Below, piece after piece: positions 39,401 through 48,405 of a DNA stretch of 64,000 nt. Source of the stretch: Solirubrobacter sp963837485 (lineage in GTDB: Bacteria; Actinomycetota; Thermoleophilia; Solirubrobacterales; Solirubrobacteraceae). The stretch is taken from positions 248,001-312,000 of the forward strand of contig CAWINP010000014.1 of the NCBI GenBank assembly GCA_963837485.1, given 5' to 3'. Below the pieces are notes generated by a model that saw only the letters and a program-made list of their open reading frames with translations, made no database searches and was not told the origin of the DNA. Each line of letters begins with the position of its first letter. Positions within the stretch are counted from its first letter, which is position 1. Position numbers and translations under genes: made by a program.

Positions 39401-41670
39401 GCGAGCGCCTCCAGGGGGAGCAGGCGGCCGTTGGCCGCTCGCGCCAGCGCCGCGGCGAGGTTGAGCCTCACGGGCCCCTGCTCGCCGTCGAAGATCACCA
39501 CGCCCGCCGCGGTTCTGGCAAGCTTGTGGGCGGCCTCGATCGCTTCTGCGCGGCGGGTCGTGCGGCCGTCGGTGACGACGAGCGCGAGCGCGCGGCGGTC
39601 GGGGTCGCGTCGTCGCTCCGTGCGGATCACGCGCTCGGCCTCGGCCAGGCCCTCCGCGAGCGGCGTGGCGCCGCCGGTGGGAAGTGTGCGGAGCGCCTGC
39701 GCGGCGCGCTCGACGCTGCCGGTCGGCGGGAGGACGAGCTGCGCCGCATCGCCACGGAACGTGACGAGCGCGACGCGGTCGCGACGCTGGTAGGCGTCGG
39801 TGAGCAGGCCGAGGATCGCGCCCTTCACGCGCGCCATGCGCCCGCGCGCGCCCATCGAGCCGGACGCGTCGACGCAGAAGACGACCAGGTTGCCCTCCTT
39901 CCCGGCGCGGAGGTGCTCCCGGAGATCGCGCTGGTGCAGCGGCGGCCCGCCGGGCTCGAGCGCGCGGCGGGCCGCCGCGGCGCGCAGCGTGGGGGCGAGC
40001 GCGAGGTCGGCGATCGCGCCCCGCGGCTCGCGGCTGTCGACGGGCTCTCCGCCCTGCGCCCGGCTCCGCCGCCCGGCCGCGCCGCGCCCGGCACCTGCGA
40101 GCTGCAGCAGCGGAGCCCTCCCGGGAGCGGCGGGGGCGTCGGTGCGGGGGCGGGAGGCCGCGTCGGCGCGATACGGACGGTCGCCACCGCCGTCCGCGTA
40201 GTTGTTGCCACGCACGTCGCCGTCGCCGCCGCGACGCGTGTCGCCGTCGCGGTTGCCACGCGTGTCGCCGTCGCCGCCGCTACGCCCGGCGGCGTCGCCG
40301 CCACTACGCCCGGCGGCGTTGTCGTTGCCACGCCGGGTGTCGTGGCGGTTGCCGCGCGTGTCGTCGCGGTTGCCACGCGTGTCGTGGTGGCGATCCCCAC
40401 GCGCGTCGCCGTCGTCCATCGCCGCGTCGAGCTCGCGCTCGTCGAGCCCCGGCGCCTGCAGCGGGCCTCGGCGGCGGCGGTGGGCGAGCGCGAGCCTTGC
40501 CGCGCGGCGCACGTGCTTCCGCGTCACCTCGTCCTCGCCGTCCAGAGCGGCGAGCGCGCGGGCCGCGCGGGCGCAGACGATGTCGGCACGGTGGCCGTCG
40601 ACGCCGAGCCGCGCGCACGTGCCCGCGATCAGCAGCAGCATGCGGTCGGGCAGGCGGACGTCGCGCTCGCGCGCTGCGGCGACGCGCGCCGCCAGTGCCC
40701 GATCCTCGCCGGCGAAGCGCTCCGCGAACCCCGCGGGATCGGCGTCGAACGCGAGCCGCCGCCGCACGATCTCGACGCGCACGGCCGGGTCGCCGCTGCC
40801 CGCGACCTCGACCGAGAGCCCGAAGCGGTCGAGCAGCTGCGGCCGCAGGTCGCCCTCCTCCGGGTTCATCGTGCCGACCAGCAGGAACCGCGCGGCATGC
40901 GAGACCGAGAGCCCGTCGCGCTCGACGTGGTTGCGGCCGAGCGCCGCGGCATCGAGCAGCACGTCGACCAGGTGGTCGGGCAGCAGGTTGACCTCGTCCA
41001 CGTAGAGCACGCCGCGGTGGGCGGCCGCGAGCAGCCCCGGCTGGAACGCCCGCACGCCGTCGGCCAGCGCGCGGTCGAGGTCGAGCGTGCCGAGCACGCG
41101 GTCGGCGGTCGCGCCGACGGGCAGCTCGACGAGCCGCACGGGACGCTCGACGACGGCGTCGGCGGGCGAGCCGTGGGGTCGGGGCGCGGCGTCGGCGGGC
41201 GAGCCGTGGGGTCGGGGCGCGGCGTCGGCGGGCGAGCCGTGGGGTCGGGGCGCGGCGTCGGCGGGCGAGCCGTGGGGTCGGGGCGCGGCGTCGGCGGGCA
41301 AACCGTGGGGTGGCGCCTCGGCGTCGGGGTCGGCGTTGAACGGGTCGCCCTCGCGCACGCGGATCGGCGGCAGCAGCGGCGCGAGTCCGCGCACCGCGGT
41401 CGTCTTCGCGGTTCCGCGCTCGCCGCGGATCAGCACGCCGCCGATCGCCGGATCGACCGCGCACGCCAGCAGCGCCTCGCGCAGCTCGTCCTGACCGACG
41501 ATCGCGGAGAAGGGGAACGCGGCCAGCGGCGCGCCTCGGTCGGGCGTGGCCACGTGGGCGGCCGGCGCCGCGCCGCGGTCGGGCGCGGTCACGGCGGCGG
41601 CCGGCGCCGCGCCGCGGTCGGGCGGGGCCATGGGGCCGGCCGGCGCCGCGCCGTGGTCGTGCCCGGTCAC
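39397..41670 (-). CDS. ChlI-ChlD fusion: AAA+ ATPase plus VWA subunit partner of CobN
   Basis: 757 residues. Residues ~45-390: Mg-chelatase ChlI-type AAA+ (FSAIVGQDELREALL, Walker A GERGTAKTT, Walker B GVLYVDEVNLLPDHLVD, LVGTMNPEEGDLRPQLLDRF). Residues ~400-530: a low-complexity Asp/Arg/Gly linker. Residues ~560-757: VWA domain with MIDAS FCVDASGSMGARGRMARVKG. It powers cobalt insertion by CobN, replacing CobS/CobT of proteobacteria. Odd: an N-terminal Pro/Ala repeat (PDRGAAPAA units), and an 11-residue unit PHGSPADAAPR repeated four times between Walker A and the next conserved segment. GTG 41670 overlaps cobN. Confidence 0.88.
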   Translation of the reverse strand: MTGHDHGAAPAGPMAPPDRGAAPAAAVTAPDRGAAPAAHVATPDRGAPLAAFPFSAIVGQDELREALLACAVDPAIGGVLIRGERGTAKTTAVRGLAPLLPPIRVREGDPFNADPDAEAPPHGLPADAAPRPHGSPADAAPRPHGSPADAAPRPHGSPADAAPRPHGSPADAVVERPVRLVELPVGATADRVLGTLDLDRALADGVRAFQPGLLAAAHRGVLYVDEVNLLPDHLVDVLLDAAALGRNHVERDGLSVSHAARFLLVGTMNPEEGDLRPQLLDRFGLSVEVAGSGDPAVRVEIVRRRLAFDADPAGFAERFAGEDRALAARVAAARERDVRLPDRMLLLIAGTCARLGVDGHRADIVCARAARALAALDGEDEVTRKHVRRAARLALAHRRRRGPLQAPGLDERELDAAMDDGDARGDRHHDTRGNRDDTRGNRHDTRRGNDNAAGRSGGDAAGRSGGDGDTRGNRDGDTRRGGDGDVRGNNYADGGGDRPYRADAASRPRTDAPAAPGRAPLLQLAGAGRGAAGRRSRAQGGEPVDSREPRGAIADLALAPTLRAAAARRALEPGGPPLHQRDLREHLRAGKEGNLVVFCVDASGSMGARGRMARVKGAILGLLTDAYQRRDRVALVTFRGDAAQLVLPPTGSVERAAQALRTLPTGGATPLAEGLAEAERVIRTERRRDPDRRALALVVTDGRTTRRAEAIEAAHKLARTAAGVVIFDGEQGPVRLNLAAALARAANGRLLPLEALA
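41160..41324. repeat. 33-bp tandem repeat (four near-perfect copies plus one diverged) inside chlID
   Basis: Unit GGCGGGCGAGCCGTGGGGTC followed by GGGGCGCGGCGTC begins at about 41160, 41193, 41226 and 41259, with a diverged copy at about 41292. Read on the minus strand, it encodes PHGSPADAAPR repeats in the AAA+ domain. Perfect copies show recent slippage or gene-conversion; the 33-bp period keeps the frame. Confidence 0.85.
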
Positions 41671-44600
41671 GCGGAGGCCTCCTCGAGCTCGCCCTCGACC
41701 TCGAGGTACGCCTCGCGCAGCAGCTCGAGCGACGCATCCGCCGGCGCCTCCCACAGCCCGCGGTCGGCCGCCTCCAGCAGCCGCTCGGCGATCGCCCGCA
41801 GCGCCCACGGGTTCGAGCGCCGCAGGAAGTCGCGCACCTCGTCGGTGCCCACGTAGCGCGACGTGACCGACTCGTACATCCAGTCCTCCACGACGCCGGT
41901 CGTCGCGTCGTAGCCGAACAGGTAGTCGACCGTCGCCGCGAGCTCGAACGCGCCCTTGTAGCCGTGGCGCATCATCGAGCCGATCCAGCGCGGGTTCGCG
42001 ACGCGCGAGCGGAACACGCGCCGCGCCTCCTCGACCAGAGTCCGCGCAGCCGGTCGTGACGGGTCCGAAGAGTCCCCGATCACCGCGCGCGGATCGGCGC
42101 CGGCGAGGTGGCGGACGTAGGCGATCATGCCGCCGTGCTCGGCGAAGTAGTCGCTGGAGTCGAGCAGGTCGTGCTCGCGCGTGTCGACGTTCTTGACCGC
42201 CACGTCGATGCGGGCGAACTGGCGCCGCATCGCGGCGCGCGCCTCGGCGCCGCCGAGCCCGCGCCCGTACGCGTGCCCGCCCCACGCCTCGTAGACCTCG
42301 GCGAGGTCGGCGTCGTCGCGCCAGTTGCGGACGTCGACGAGCTGCAGGATGCCGGTGCCGTAGGTGCCCGGGCGCCCGCCGAACACGCGCGCGGTCGCGC
42401 GCCGCCAGTCGCCCTCCAGCTCGTCGAGGTCGGCGAGCACGTGCTTGCGGACGAAGTTCTCCTGCACCGGCTCGTCGAGCCCGGCCACCAGCGTGACCGC
42501 GTCGTCCAGCAGCTCGACCAGGTGCGGGAAGGCGTCGCGGAAGAAGCCGGAGATGCGGATCGTGACGTCCACGCGCGGGCGGCCGAGCTGCTCGAGCGGA
42601 ATCGCCTCGAGACCGGCGATCCGCCGCGTCTCGGCGTGCCAGCGAGGCCGCACGCCGAGCAGCGCGAGGATCTCGCCGGCGTCGTCGCCCGCCGTGCGCA
42701 TCGCCGCCGTGCCCCAGACGACGATCCCGACCGTCTCCGGCACGCCCCGCGCGAGCAGTGCATCGGCGAGCCTGACGCCGGTCTCGTACGCGAGCTCGCT
42801 CGGCAGCGCCCGCGGGTCGACCGAGTACATGTTGCGACCGGTCGGGAGCACGTCGAGCCGCCCGCGCGTGGGCGAGCCCGAGGGCCCGGCGGGGACGAAG
42901 CGGCCGTGCAGCCCGCCGAGCAGCGCGTCGATCTCGCCCGCGGTGGCGAGCAGCTTGGGGACGACCTCCGCCTCCGCGAACCGCAGCACCTCGGCGACGC
43001 GAGGATCGGACGAGCCGCGCTCGAGCGCCTCCATCTGCGCGGCCTGGATCGCGTCACCGTGGCACGGGTCGTCGTCGACGCCGAGCGACTCCGCCACCGC
43101 GGCGCGCAGGCCGTGCAGCCGCAGGATCGCGGCGAGCAGGCCGCGGAACCGCTCGCCCTCGGGCACCTGCCCGAGCACGTGCAGCCCGTCGCGGACCTGC
43201 AGGTCCTTGATCTCGCACAGGTAGCCGTCGACGTGCTCGATCAGCGTGCCAAAGTCCTCCGGCCGCCCACCGGAGAGCTCCAGGTCGCGGTGCAGGTCCG
43301 CCTCGTGCAGCAGCGTCCAGATGCGGTTCGCGAGCGCGGGCAGCTTGGCCGGGTCCAGCGCCTCCGCGCGCGCGTACTCGTCGAGCAGATGCTCGAGGCG
43401 GGCGAGCTCGTCGTAGGTCTCGGCGCGCATCATCGGTGGCACCAGGTGGTCGATCACGACCGCGTGCGCGCGGCGCTTGGCCTGCATCCCCTCGCCGGGG
43501 TCGTTGACCACGAACGGGTAGAAGAGCGGGACGTCGCCGAGGCAGGCGTCGGGGGCGCACGCGCTCGAGAGGCCGAGCGCCTTGCCCGGCAGCCACTCGA
43601 GCGTCCCATGCTTACCGAGGTGGACGATCGCGTGGGCGCCGAAGGCCGCGTCGAGCCAGCGGTAGGCGGCGAGATAGTGATGCGCGGGAGCGAGGTTCGG
43701 GTCGTGGTAGATCGCCACCGGGTTCTCGCCGTAGCCGCGCGGCGGCTGGATGGCGACGAACACGTTCCCGAGCTCGAGGCCGGAGATCACGAAGTCGTCG
43801 CCGTCGAGGTACCACTCGCCGGGCGGCGGGCCCCACGTGCTGACGACGTGCTCGCGCAGGGCCTGCGGGAGCGTCTCGAACCAGCGCTCGTAGTCGGCGA
43901 CCGGCAGGCGGGCCTGAGCCCGCGCGAGCTGGTCGTCGGAGAGGAACTCGTGGTCGTGGCCGCCGGACGCGATCAGCGCGTGGATGAGCGCATCGCCGCC
44001 GGCGAAGTCGTGCTCGACGCGGTGGCCGGCGGCCGCGAGCGCGTCCAGCAGCGCCATCGCGCTGGCCGGCGTGTCGAGCCCGACCGCGTTCCCGACGCGC
44101 GCGTGCTTGGTGGGGAAGCAGGAGAGGACGATCGCCGTCCGCTGGGTCGCGCGGTCGAGCGTGCGCAGCCTCGCGTGGCGGACCGCGAGCCGCGCCAGCC
44201 GGTCGCAGCCCTCGTGATCCGGTGCATAGTGCATCGCATCGAGCTCCGGGTGGCGCTCCTTGAAGGAGACGGGCACCCCGACGATCCGCCCGTCGAACTC
44301 GGGGATCGCGATCTGCATCGCGGCGTCGAGCGGCGTCATCCCCGCGTCCGACGACGCCCAGCGCTCGCGCGTGGTCGTCGCGCACAGCGCCTGGATCACC
44401 GGCACGTCGAGCGCCTCGAGCGCCTCGGCGCGCCACTCGTCCCCGGCGTGCGAGCCGCCGGACGCCAGCACGGTCGTGATCAGCGCGTCGACGTGGAGCA
44501 GCTGCAGCGCGGGCGCCTCGCCGCGCAGCGAGTAGGTCCACACGCACACCGGCTGCCCGCCGGCGCGCTCGATCGCGTCCGCCAGCGCGTCGACGAACGC

Positions 44601-45116
44601 CGTGTTGCCGGTGGCGAAGTGGGACCGGTAGAAGACGACACCGACGCGCGGCCGCCCGTCGCGCGGCGGGATCTCGGGATAGGCGCCGAACTCCGCCAGC
44701 TCGCGCGGCGGCTCGAAGCCGTGGCCGGTGAGGCCGAACGTGTCGGCGAGGAAGCACAGCAGCTCTCGGGTGTTCTCGACGCCGCCGTGGCGCAGGTACT
44801 CGAAGGCCTGGGCGACGGCACCGGCGGGGGCGAGGCTCAGCTCGGCCAGCTCCGCGTCCGGCTCTGCCTCGCCGCCGAGCAACAGCAGCGCGGTGCCCTC
44901 GCGCTCGCAAGCCGCGCGCAGCCTCGCGACGCCCTCGGGCCACGCCCGGCGGCCGCCGAGCAGGCGCACGACGACGGCGCGGGCGCCCGCGACGAAGTCC
45001 TCGGGGTCGTCCATCGGCTGCGCGCAGCGAACCTCCGGGAAGTCGTCGCCGAGCTCGCGCAGCGCGTGCGCGGCGGCGAGGATCTCCGTGTCGGCGGTGG
45101 TCAACAGACGGAGCAA
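41667..45116 (-). CDS. cobN: Cobaltochelatase large subunit CobN
   Basis: 1149 residues, normal for CobN/BchH-type chelatase subunits. RPRVGVVFYRSHFATGNTAF, SFKERHPELDAMHYAPDHEG, ERRxx-like region AIVLSCFPTKHARVGNAVGL, IVHLGKHGTLEWLPGKALGL and YPFVVNDPGEGMQAKRRAHA are all CobN/BchH hallmarks. It binds hydrogenobyrinate a,c-diamide and inserts Co(II) with the ChlID ATPase. TTG 45116 is the start: GGGAGG lies a few bases upstream inside the end of cobQ (16-bp overlap). No upstream in-frame ATG or GTG. Confidence 0.95.
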   Translation of the reverse strand: MLRLLTTADTEILAAAHALRELGDDFPEVRCAQPMDDPEDFVAGARAVVVRLLGGRRAWPEGVARLRAACEREGTALLLLGGEAEPDAELAELSLAPAGAVAQAFEYLRHGGVENTRELLCFLADTFGLTGHGFEPPRELAEFGAYPEIPPRDGRPRVGVVFYRSHFATGNTAFVDALADAIERAGGQPVCVWTYSLRGEAPALQLLHVDALITTVLASGGSHAGDEWRAEALEALDVPVIQALCATTTRERWASSDAGMTPLDAAMQIAIPEFDGRIVGVPVSFKERHPELDAMHYAPDHEGCDRLARLAVRHARLRTLDRATQRTAIVLSCFPTKHARVGNAVGLDTPASAMALLDALAAAGHRVEHDFAGGDALIHALIASGGHDHEFLSDDQLARAQARLPVADYERWFETLPQALREHVVSTWGPPPGEWYLDGDDFVISGLELGNVFVAIQPPRGYGENPVAIYHDPNLAPAHHYLAAYRWLDAAFGAHAIVHLGKHGTLEWLPGKALGLSSACAPDACLGDVPLFYPFVVNDPGEGMQAKRRAHAVVIDHLVPPMMRAETYDELARLEHLLDEYARAEALDPAKLPALANRIWTLLHEADLHRDLELSGGRPEDFGTLIEHVDGYLCEIKDLQVRDGLHVLGQVPEGERFRGLLAAILRLHGLRAAVAESLGVDDDPCHGDAIQAAQMEALERGSSDPRVAEVLRFAEAEVVPKLLATAGEIDALLGGLHGRFVPAGPSGSPTRGRLDVLPTGRNMYSVDPRALPSELAYETGVRLADALLARGVPETVGIVVWGTAAMRTAGDDAGEILALLGVRPRWHAETRRIAGLEAIPLEQLGRPRVDVTIRISGFFRDAFPHLVELLDDAVTLVAGLDEPVQENFVRKHVLADLDELEGDWRRATARVFGGRPGTYGTGILQLVDVRNWRDDADLAEVYEAWGGHAYGRGLGGAEARAAMRRQFARIDVAVKNVDTREHDLLDSSDYFAEHGGMIAYVRHLAGADPRAVIGDSSDPSRPAARTLVEEARRVFRSRVANPRWIGSMMRHGYKGAFELAATVDYLFGYDATTGVVEDWMYESVTSRYVGTDEVRDFLRRSNPWALRAIAERLLEAADRGLWEAPADASLELLREAYLEVEGELEEASA

Positions 45117-46600
45117 GGGACGCCTCCCGGCGGTAGGACGGGGAGCCCGGCGGGCGCTCCGCGCTCGATCAGCTCCAGCAGCGCGGGCTCGTCGGCGTGC
45201 TCTCCGAGCCAGTCCGCGAGCCGGTCCAGCTGCGCCTCGCGCACGTCGGCGAACGCGCGCGTGCCCGGCACCCAGCGCCGCCCGCGGCGCTCGGCGACCC
45301 AGGTCAGCAGCGCCCGCCGGAGCTCGTCGCCCTCGAGCACGCCGTGCCAGCTCGTGCCGATGACGTCGCCGCGCACGCAGCCCTCGCTGCCGACCGCGAT
45401 CAGCGCCTCGCCGCCCTCGCGGGTCACGCGGCCGTGCCGGATCTCATAGCCCGACGCGGCGACGTCGCGGCCCCCGATCACCGCGCGGCCCGCGACCCGG
45501 CGCAGGAGCTTCTCGCGCTCGAACACGGTGCGCACCGGCAGCAGCCCGAGGCCGGCGACCCGGCCGGCGCCGCTCTCGACGCCGTCCTCGATCTCGGTCC
45601 CGAGCATCTGGTAGCCGCCGCAGACGCCGAGGATCGGGCCGCGGCGCTCGCGCAGCGCACGGTCGAGCCCATCTTCGCGCAGGCGCTCGAGATCCTGGAC
45701 CGTCGCCTTCGTCCCCGGCAGGACGACGAGGTCGGCGCGTTCGACGTCGGCCGGCGAGCGCGTGTAGCGGACCGCGACGCCCGGCTCCGCGGCGAGCGCG
45801 TCGACGTCGGTGAAGTTGCTCATCCAGCGCAGGTGGACGACCGCGACGTCGAGCGTCGCGCCGGCCGGCGCGCAGTCGCGCACGCCGAGCGAGTCCTCGG
45901 CGTCGATCAGCCGGCCGTCCAGCCACGGCAGCACGCCGAGCGTGGGCCGGCCCGTGAGCTCGCCGAGCTGGTCGAGCCCGGGAGCGAGGATCGCCTCCTC
46001 GCCGCGGAACTTGTTGATCAGGAACCCGGCGATCAGCGCCTGGTCGGCGGGCTCGAGCAGGGCGACGGTGCCGTAGAGCGCCGCGAAGACGCCGCCGCGA
46101 TCGATGTCGCCGACGAGCAGGACCGGGAGGCCGGCCGCGCGGGCGAGGCCCATGTTCGCGAGGTCGCCGGCGCGCAGGTTGATCTCCGCCGGGCTCCCGG
46201 CGCCCTCGCAGACGACGACGTCGAAGCGCGCCCGCAGCCCGGCGAGCGCCTGCTCCACCGGCTCGCGCAGGTGTGCCCTCAGCTCCTGGTAGGAGCGCGC
46301 GGTCGCGTCCGCGAACGGGCGCCCCATGACGAGCACCTGGCTCTTGGCGACGCCCGAGGGCTTGATCAGGATCGGGTTCATCGCCGCCTCGGACTCGATC
46401 CCGCACGCCGCCGCCTGCATCGCCTGCGCGCGCCCGATCTCGGCGCCGCCCGGCGTGACCGTCGAGTTCAGCGCCATGTTCTGCGCCTTGAACGGCGCCA
46501 CGGAGACGCCCCGGCGCCGCAGCCAGCGGCAGATGGCCGCGGTGACCGTCGACTTGCCGGCGTCAGACGTCGTGCCGGCGATCAGGATCGCGCCGCTCAT
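45101..46600 (-). CDS. cobQ: Cobyric acid synthase CobQ
   Basis: 499 residues. ATP-binding domain MSGAILIAGTTSDAGKSTVT, FKAQNMALNSTVTPGGAEIG and RAQAMQAAACGI; middle LVGDIDRGGVFAALYGTVAL; glutaminase domain GPILGVCGGYQMLG with nucleophilic Cys, GYEIRHGRV and GTSWHGVLE with His. It amidates the b, d, e and g side chains. ATG 46600 overlaps cobD by 4 bp. The C-terminus PPGGVPCSVC is unusual in ending with two cysteines, and may just reflect the overlap with cobN. Confidence 0.95.
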   Translation of the reverse strand: MSGAILIAGTTSDAGKSTVTAAICRWLRRRGVSVAPFKAQNMALNSTVTPGGAEIGRAQAMQAAACGIESEAAMNPILIKPSGVAKSQVLVMGRPFADATARSYQELRAHLREPVEQALAGLRARFDVVVCEGAGSPAEINLRAGDLANMGLARAAGLPVLLVGDIDRGGVFAALYGTVALLEPADQALIAGFLINKFRGEEAILAPGLDQLGELTGRPTLGVLPWLDGRLIDAEDSLGVRDCAPAGATLDVAVVHLRWMSNFTDVDALAAEPGVAVRYTRSPADVERADLVVLPGTKATVQDLERLREDGLDRALRERRGPILGVCGGYQMLGTEIEDGVESGAGRVAGLGLLPVRTVFEREKLLRRVAGRAVIGGRDVAASGYEIRHGRVTREGGEALIAVGSEGCVRGDVIGTSWHGVLEGDELRRALLTWVAERRGRRWVPGTRAFADVREAQLDRLADWLGEHADEPALLELIERGAPAGLPVLPPGGVPCSVC

Positions 46601-47487
46601 CGCCGGCTCCCTGCCATCGCCAGCGCGGCGCTCGCGGCGCTCACCTTCCACGCGAGGCGGACGGCGCGGCGCACGTCGTCGGGCCCCGGCTCGCGGCCGC
46701 TGCCGAGCCGCGGGCGGTGCTCGACGCGACCGGCGTAGGCGAGCGTGCCGCCGAGGCGCACGCCGAGCGCGCCGGCGAACGCCGCCTCGGCGCGGCCGGC
46801 GTTCGGGCTCGGGTGCGCGGGCGCGTCGCGGCGCCACGCGCGCAGCGCGGCGGGGCGGTCGTCTCCGAGCAGCACGGTCAGCGACGCCGCGAGCGTCGCG
46901 GCCGGCCAGTTCGCGATGTCGTCGGCGCGCGCCGCCGCCGTGCCGAAGCGTGCATATCGCGGGCTGCGGTGGCCGACCATCGCGTCGAGCGTGTTGACCG
47001 CGCGGTGGCCGAGCGCGCCGGGCGCGCCGGCGACCGCGGTCCAGAGCAGCGGCGCGACGATCGCGTCGACCGTGTTCTCGGCCACCGACTCGATCGCCGC
47101 CGCGCACAGGCCGGCGGCGTCGAGCGCCGCCGGGTCGCGGCCGACGAGCGACCCGATCCGCCGCCGGGCGCGCGCGACGTCGCCCGCCTCGACGAGGTCG
47201 GCGACCGCGCCCGCCTCGCGCATCAGCGAGCGCGCGCCGAGCGCGGTCCAGAGCGCGGCCGCGCGCAGCGGGGTGCGCGGCAGCCGCCGCTCGAGCGACG
47301 CGGCGACCGCGACGACGCCGCCCGCGAGCAGCGCGACATAGGCCGCGCCGGCCCGCCGCGTCGGCCGGTGCGCGACGCCCTCGAGCGCCGCCGCCGCGCG
47401 CCCGAACGCCGCCACCGGATGCCCGCGCCGCGGATCGCCGAAGACCAGGTCCGCGCCGCCGCCCAGCGCGATCGCCGCCGCGGTCAC
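46597..47487 (-). CDS. cobD: Adenosylcobinamide-phosphate synthase CobD/CbiB
   Basis: A 296-residue membrane protein. DLVFGDPRRGHPVAAFGRAA matches the N-terminal PxRxHPV motif, and GRDPAALDAAGLCAAAIESV with AENTVDAIVAPLLWTAV and GALGHRAVNTLDAMVGHRSP are the core CbiB signatures. It attaches aminopropanol (or its phosphate) to cobyric acid. GTG 47487 overlaps cobC. No separate L-threonine-phosphate decarboxylase gene was seen in the window. Confidence 0.93.
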   Translation of the reverse strand: MTAAAIALGGGADLVFGDPRRGHPVAAFGRAAAALEGVAHRPTRRAGAAYVALLAGGVVAVAASLERRLPRTPLRAAALWTALGARSLMREAGAVADLVEAGDVARARRRIGSLVGRDPAALDAAGLCAAAIESVAENTVDAIVAPLLWTAVAGAPGALGHRAVNTLDAMVGHRSPRYARFGTAAARADDIANWPAATLAASLTVLLGDDRPAALRAWRRDAPAHPSPNAGRAEAAFAGALGVRLGGTLAYAGRVEHRPRLGSGREPGPDDVRRAVRLAWKVSAASAALAMAGSRR

Positions 47488-48206
47488 GCCGCCACCCCGC
47501 CATCGGGGGCGGCGTCACGCGGCCCGGGGGCCGCGTCGGGCGGGTGCGTCGCGTCGTCGCGCGGGTGGGCGGCGTCGGGCGGGTGCGCTGCGGCGTCGGG
47601 CAGGTGGGCCGCGGCGTCGGGCAGGTGCGCCGCGGCGTTGGGCGGGTGCGCCCCGCCGCGGTCGTTGACCCGCGCGATCGTCCAGCGCCCGTCGTGGGCA
47701 TGCAGCTCGGTGATCGAGAGCGGGGCGACGTCGACCTGCCAGAACGCGGCCGCCGGAGCGCACAGTCCGCTCACCACGCAGGCCTTGATCACTCCGCCGT
47801 GGGTGATCGCGACCGCGGTGCCGTCGAGCGGGGCCTGCCGCTCGAGCCAGCCGCCCACCCGGGCCAGCAGCTCGCGCAGCGACTCGCCGCCGTGGGGCGC
47901 CGCGTCCGCGTCGCCCATCCACGCGCGCACCGCGTCCGGCTCGCGCTCCGCGACCGACCGCAGCGACAGCCCCGCCCAGCGCCCGAAGTCGCACTCCGCC
48001 GGCGCGACGCCCGTAGCCACCAGTCCCGCGTGCGACGCCGTTTCGTGCGTCCGCCGCGCCGGCGAGACGAGCACTTCGTCGCAGCGGGGGAGCCGCAGCC
48101 GCGCTGCAAGCGCGCGGCCGCGCTCATCCAGCGGCTCGTCGGAGCCGAACGCGGCGGAGCGCACCGCCTCGGTCGAGGCGTGGCGCACCAGCAGCAGCCG
48201 GCGCAT
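47484..48206 (-). CDS. cobC: Histidine phosphatase CobC (alpha-ribazole phosphatase type)
   Basis: A 240-residue protein, first of the cob run. MRRLLLVRHASTEAVRSAAF has the RHxST phospho-His motif; LVSPARRTHETASHAG, FGRWAGLSL, PHGGESLRELLAR and VAITHGGVIKACVVSGL complete the phosphoglycerate-mutase-like active site. It probably removes phosphate from alpha-ribazole phosphate or cobalamin phosphate. The final ~50 residues are a 7-residue HLPDAAA-type repeat with no family counterpart. ATG 48206 lacks a Shine-Dalgarno of its own; the nearest strong one is in the riboswitch, ~50 bases upstream. Confidence 0.88.
   Translation of the reverse strand: MRRLLLVRHASTEAVRSAAFGSDEPLDERGRALAARLRLPRCDEVLVSPARRTHETASHAGLVATGVAPAECDFGRWAGLSLRSVAEREPDAVRAWMGDADAAPHGGESLRELLARVGGWLERQAPLDGTAVAITHGGVIKACVVSGLCAPAAAFWQVDVAPLSITELHAHDGRWTIARVNDRGGAHPPNAAAHLPDAAAHLPDAAAHPPDAAHPRDDATHPPDAAPGPRDAAPDGGVAA
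47540..47650. repeat. 21-bp degenerate tandem repeat at the 3' end of cobC
   Basis: GC-rich units of the type GCGTCGGGCAGGTGGGCCGC recur about five times, encoding (minus strand) HPPNAAA, HLPDAAA, HLPDAAA, HPPDAA and related pieces. The repeat makes the C-terminal tail of CobC His/Pro/Asp/Ala-rich. Confidence 0.7.
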
Positions 48207-48253
48207 CAACGCCCGGGTCGGACGTGGCGGCTGGGGTGCGGTGAAAGCAGGGC
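48207..48253 (-). CDS. Possible 14-codon leader ORF between riboswitch and cobC
   Basis: The GAGGAGGT at the end of the riboswitch (about 48255-48262, minus strand) is followed four bases later by CTG and an open frame reading LLSPHPSRHVRPGR. Its TGA overlaps the ATG of cobC (TGATG). If CTG is used, ribosomes released by the riboswitch would translate this leader and re-initiate at cobC. CTG starts are rare, so this is a hypothesis from layout only. Confidence 0.3.
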
Positions 48254-48254
48254 G

Positions 48255-48405
48255 ACCTCCTCGGGATTACGCGTCCCATTGGGCGTGTCCACGAAGGGCG
48301 GTGTCCTGGCTCCGGGCTCAATCAGGCCCGATAACAGTGGCGCGACCGCGCCGGTCTCTCACCGGCTTCCCCGCGCCTTCGCGGTTGGAGCCGCGGAGGA
48401 TACAC
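48255..48405 (-). promoter_or_regulatory. Cobalamin (B12) riboswitch upstream of the cob operon
   Basis: On the minus strand the conserved core GAAGCCGGTGAGA, then CCGGCGCGGTCGCGCCACTG, is at about 48333-48371, and the B12 box AGCCAGGACACCGCCC at 48296-48311. It is followed by GGGACGCGTAATCCC and the Shine-Dalgarno GAGGAGGT. The close pairing next to the SD suggests translational control: adenosylcobalamin binding should hide the ribosome site and shut down the 19-gene run. Its last ~25 bases are nearly identical to the riboswitch before cbtB. Confidence 0.95.

Noticed and set aside
40200..40430. Dense repeats in the chlID linker considered as a mobile or regulatory element
   Set aside because: They are degenerate Asp/Arg/Gly-codon runs in frame within a flexible linker common in ChlID/ChlD proteins; no ends or target duplications.
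41160..41324. Regular 33-bp repeats considered as a CRISPR array
   Set aside because: Copies are directly adjacent with no spacers, they keep the chlID reading frame, and no cas gene is present.
42108..45449. 1113-codon plus-strand frame antisense to cobN
   Set aside because: It mirrors cobN codon structure and shows no motif or plausible start; cobN on the minus strand has full family sequence.
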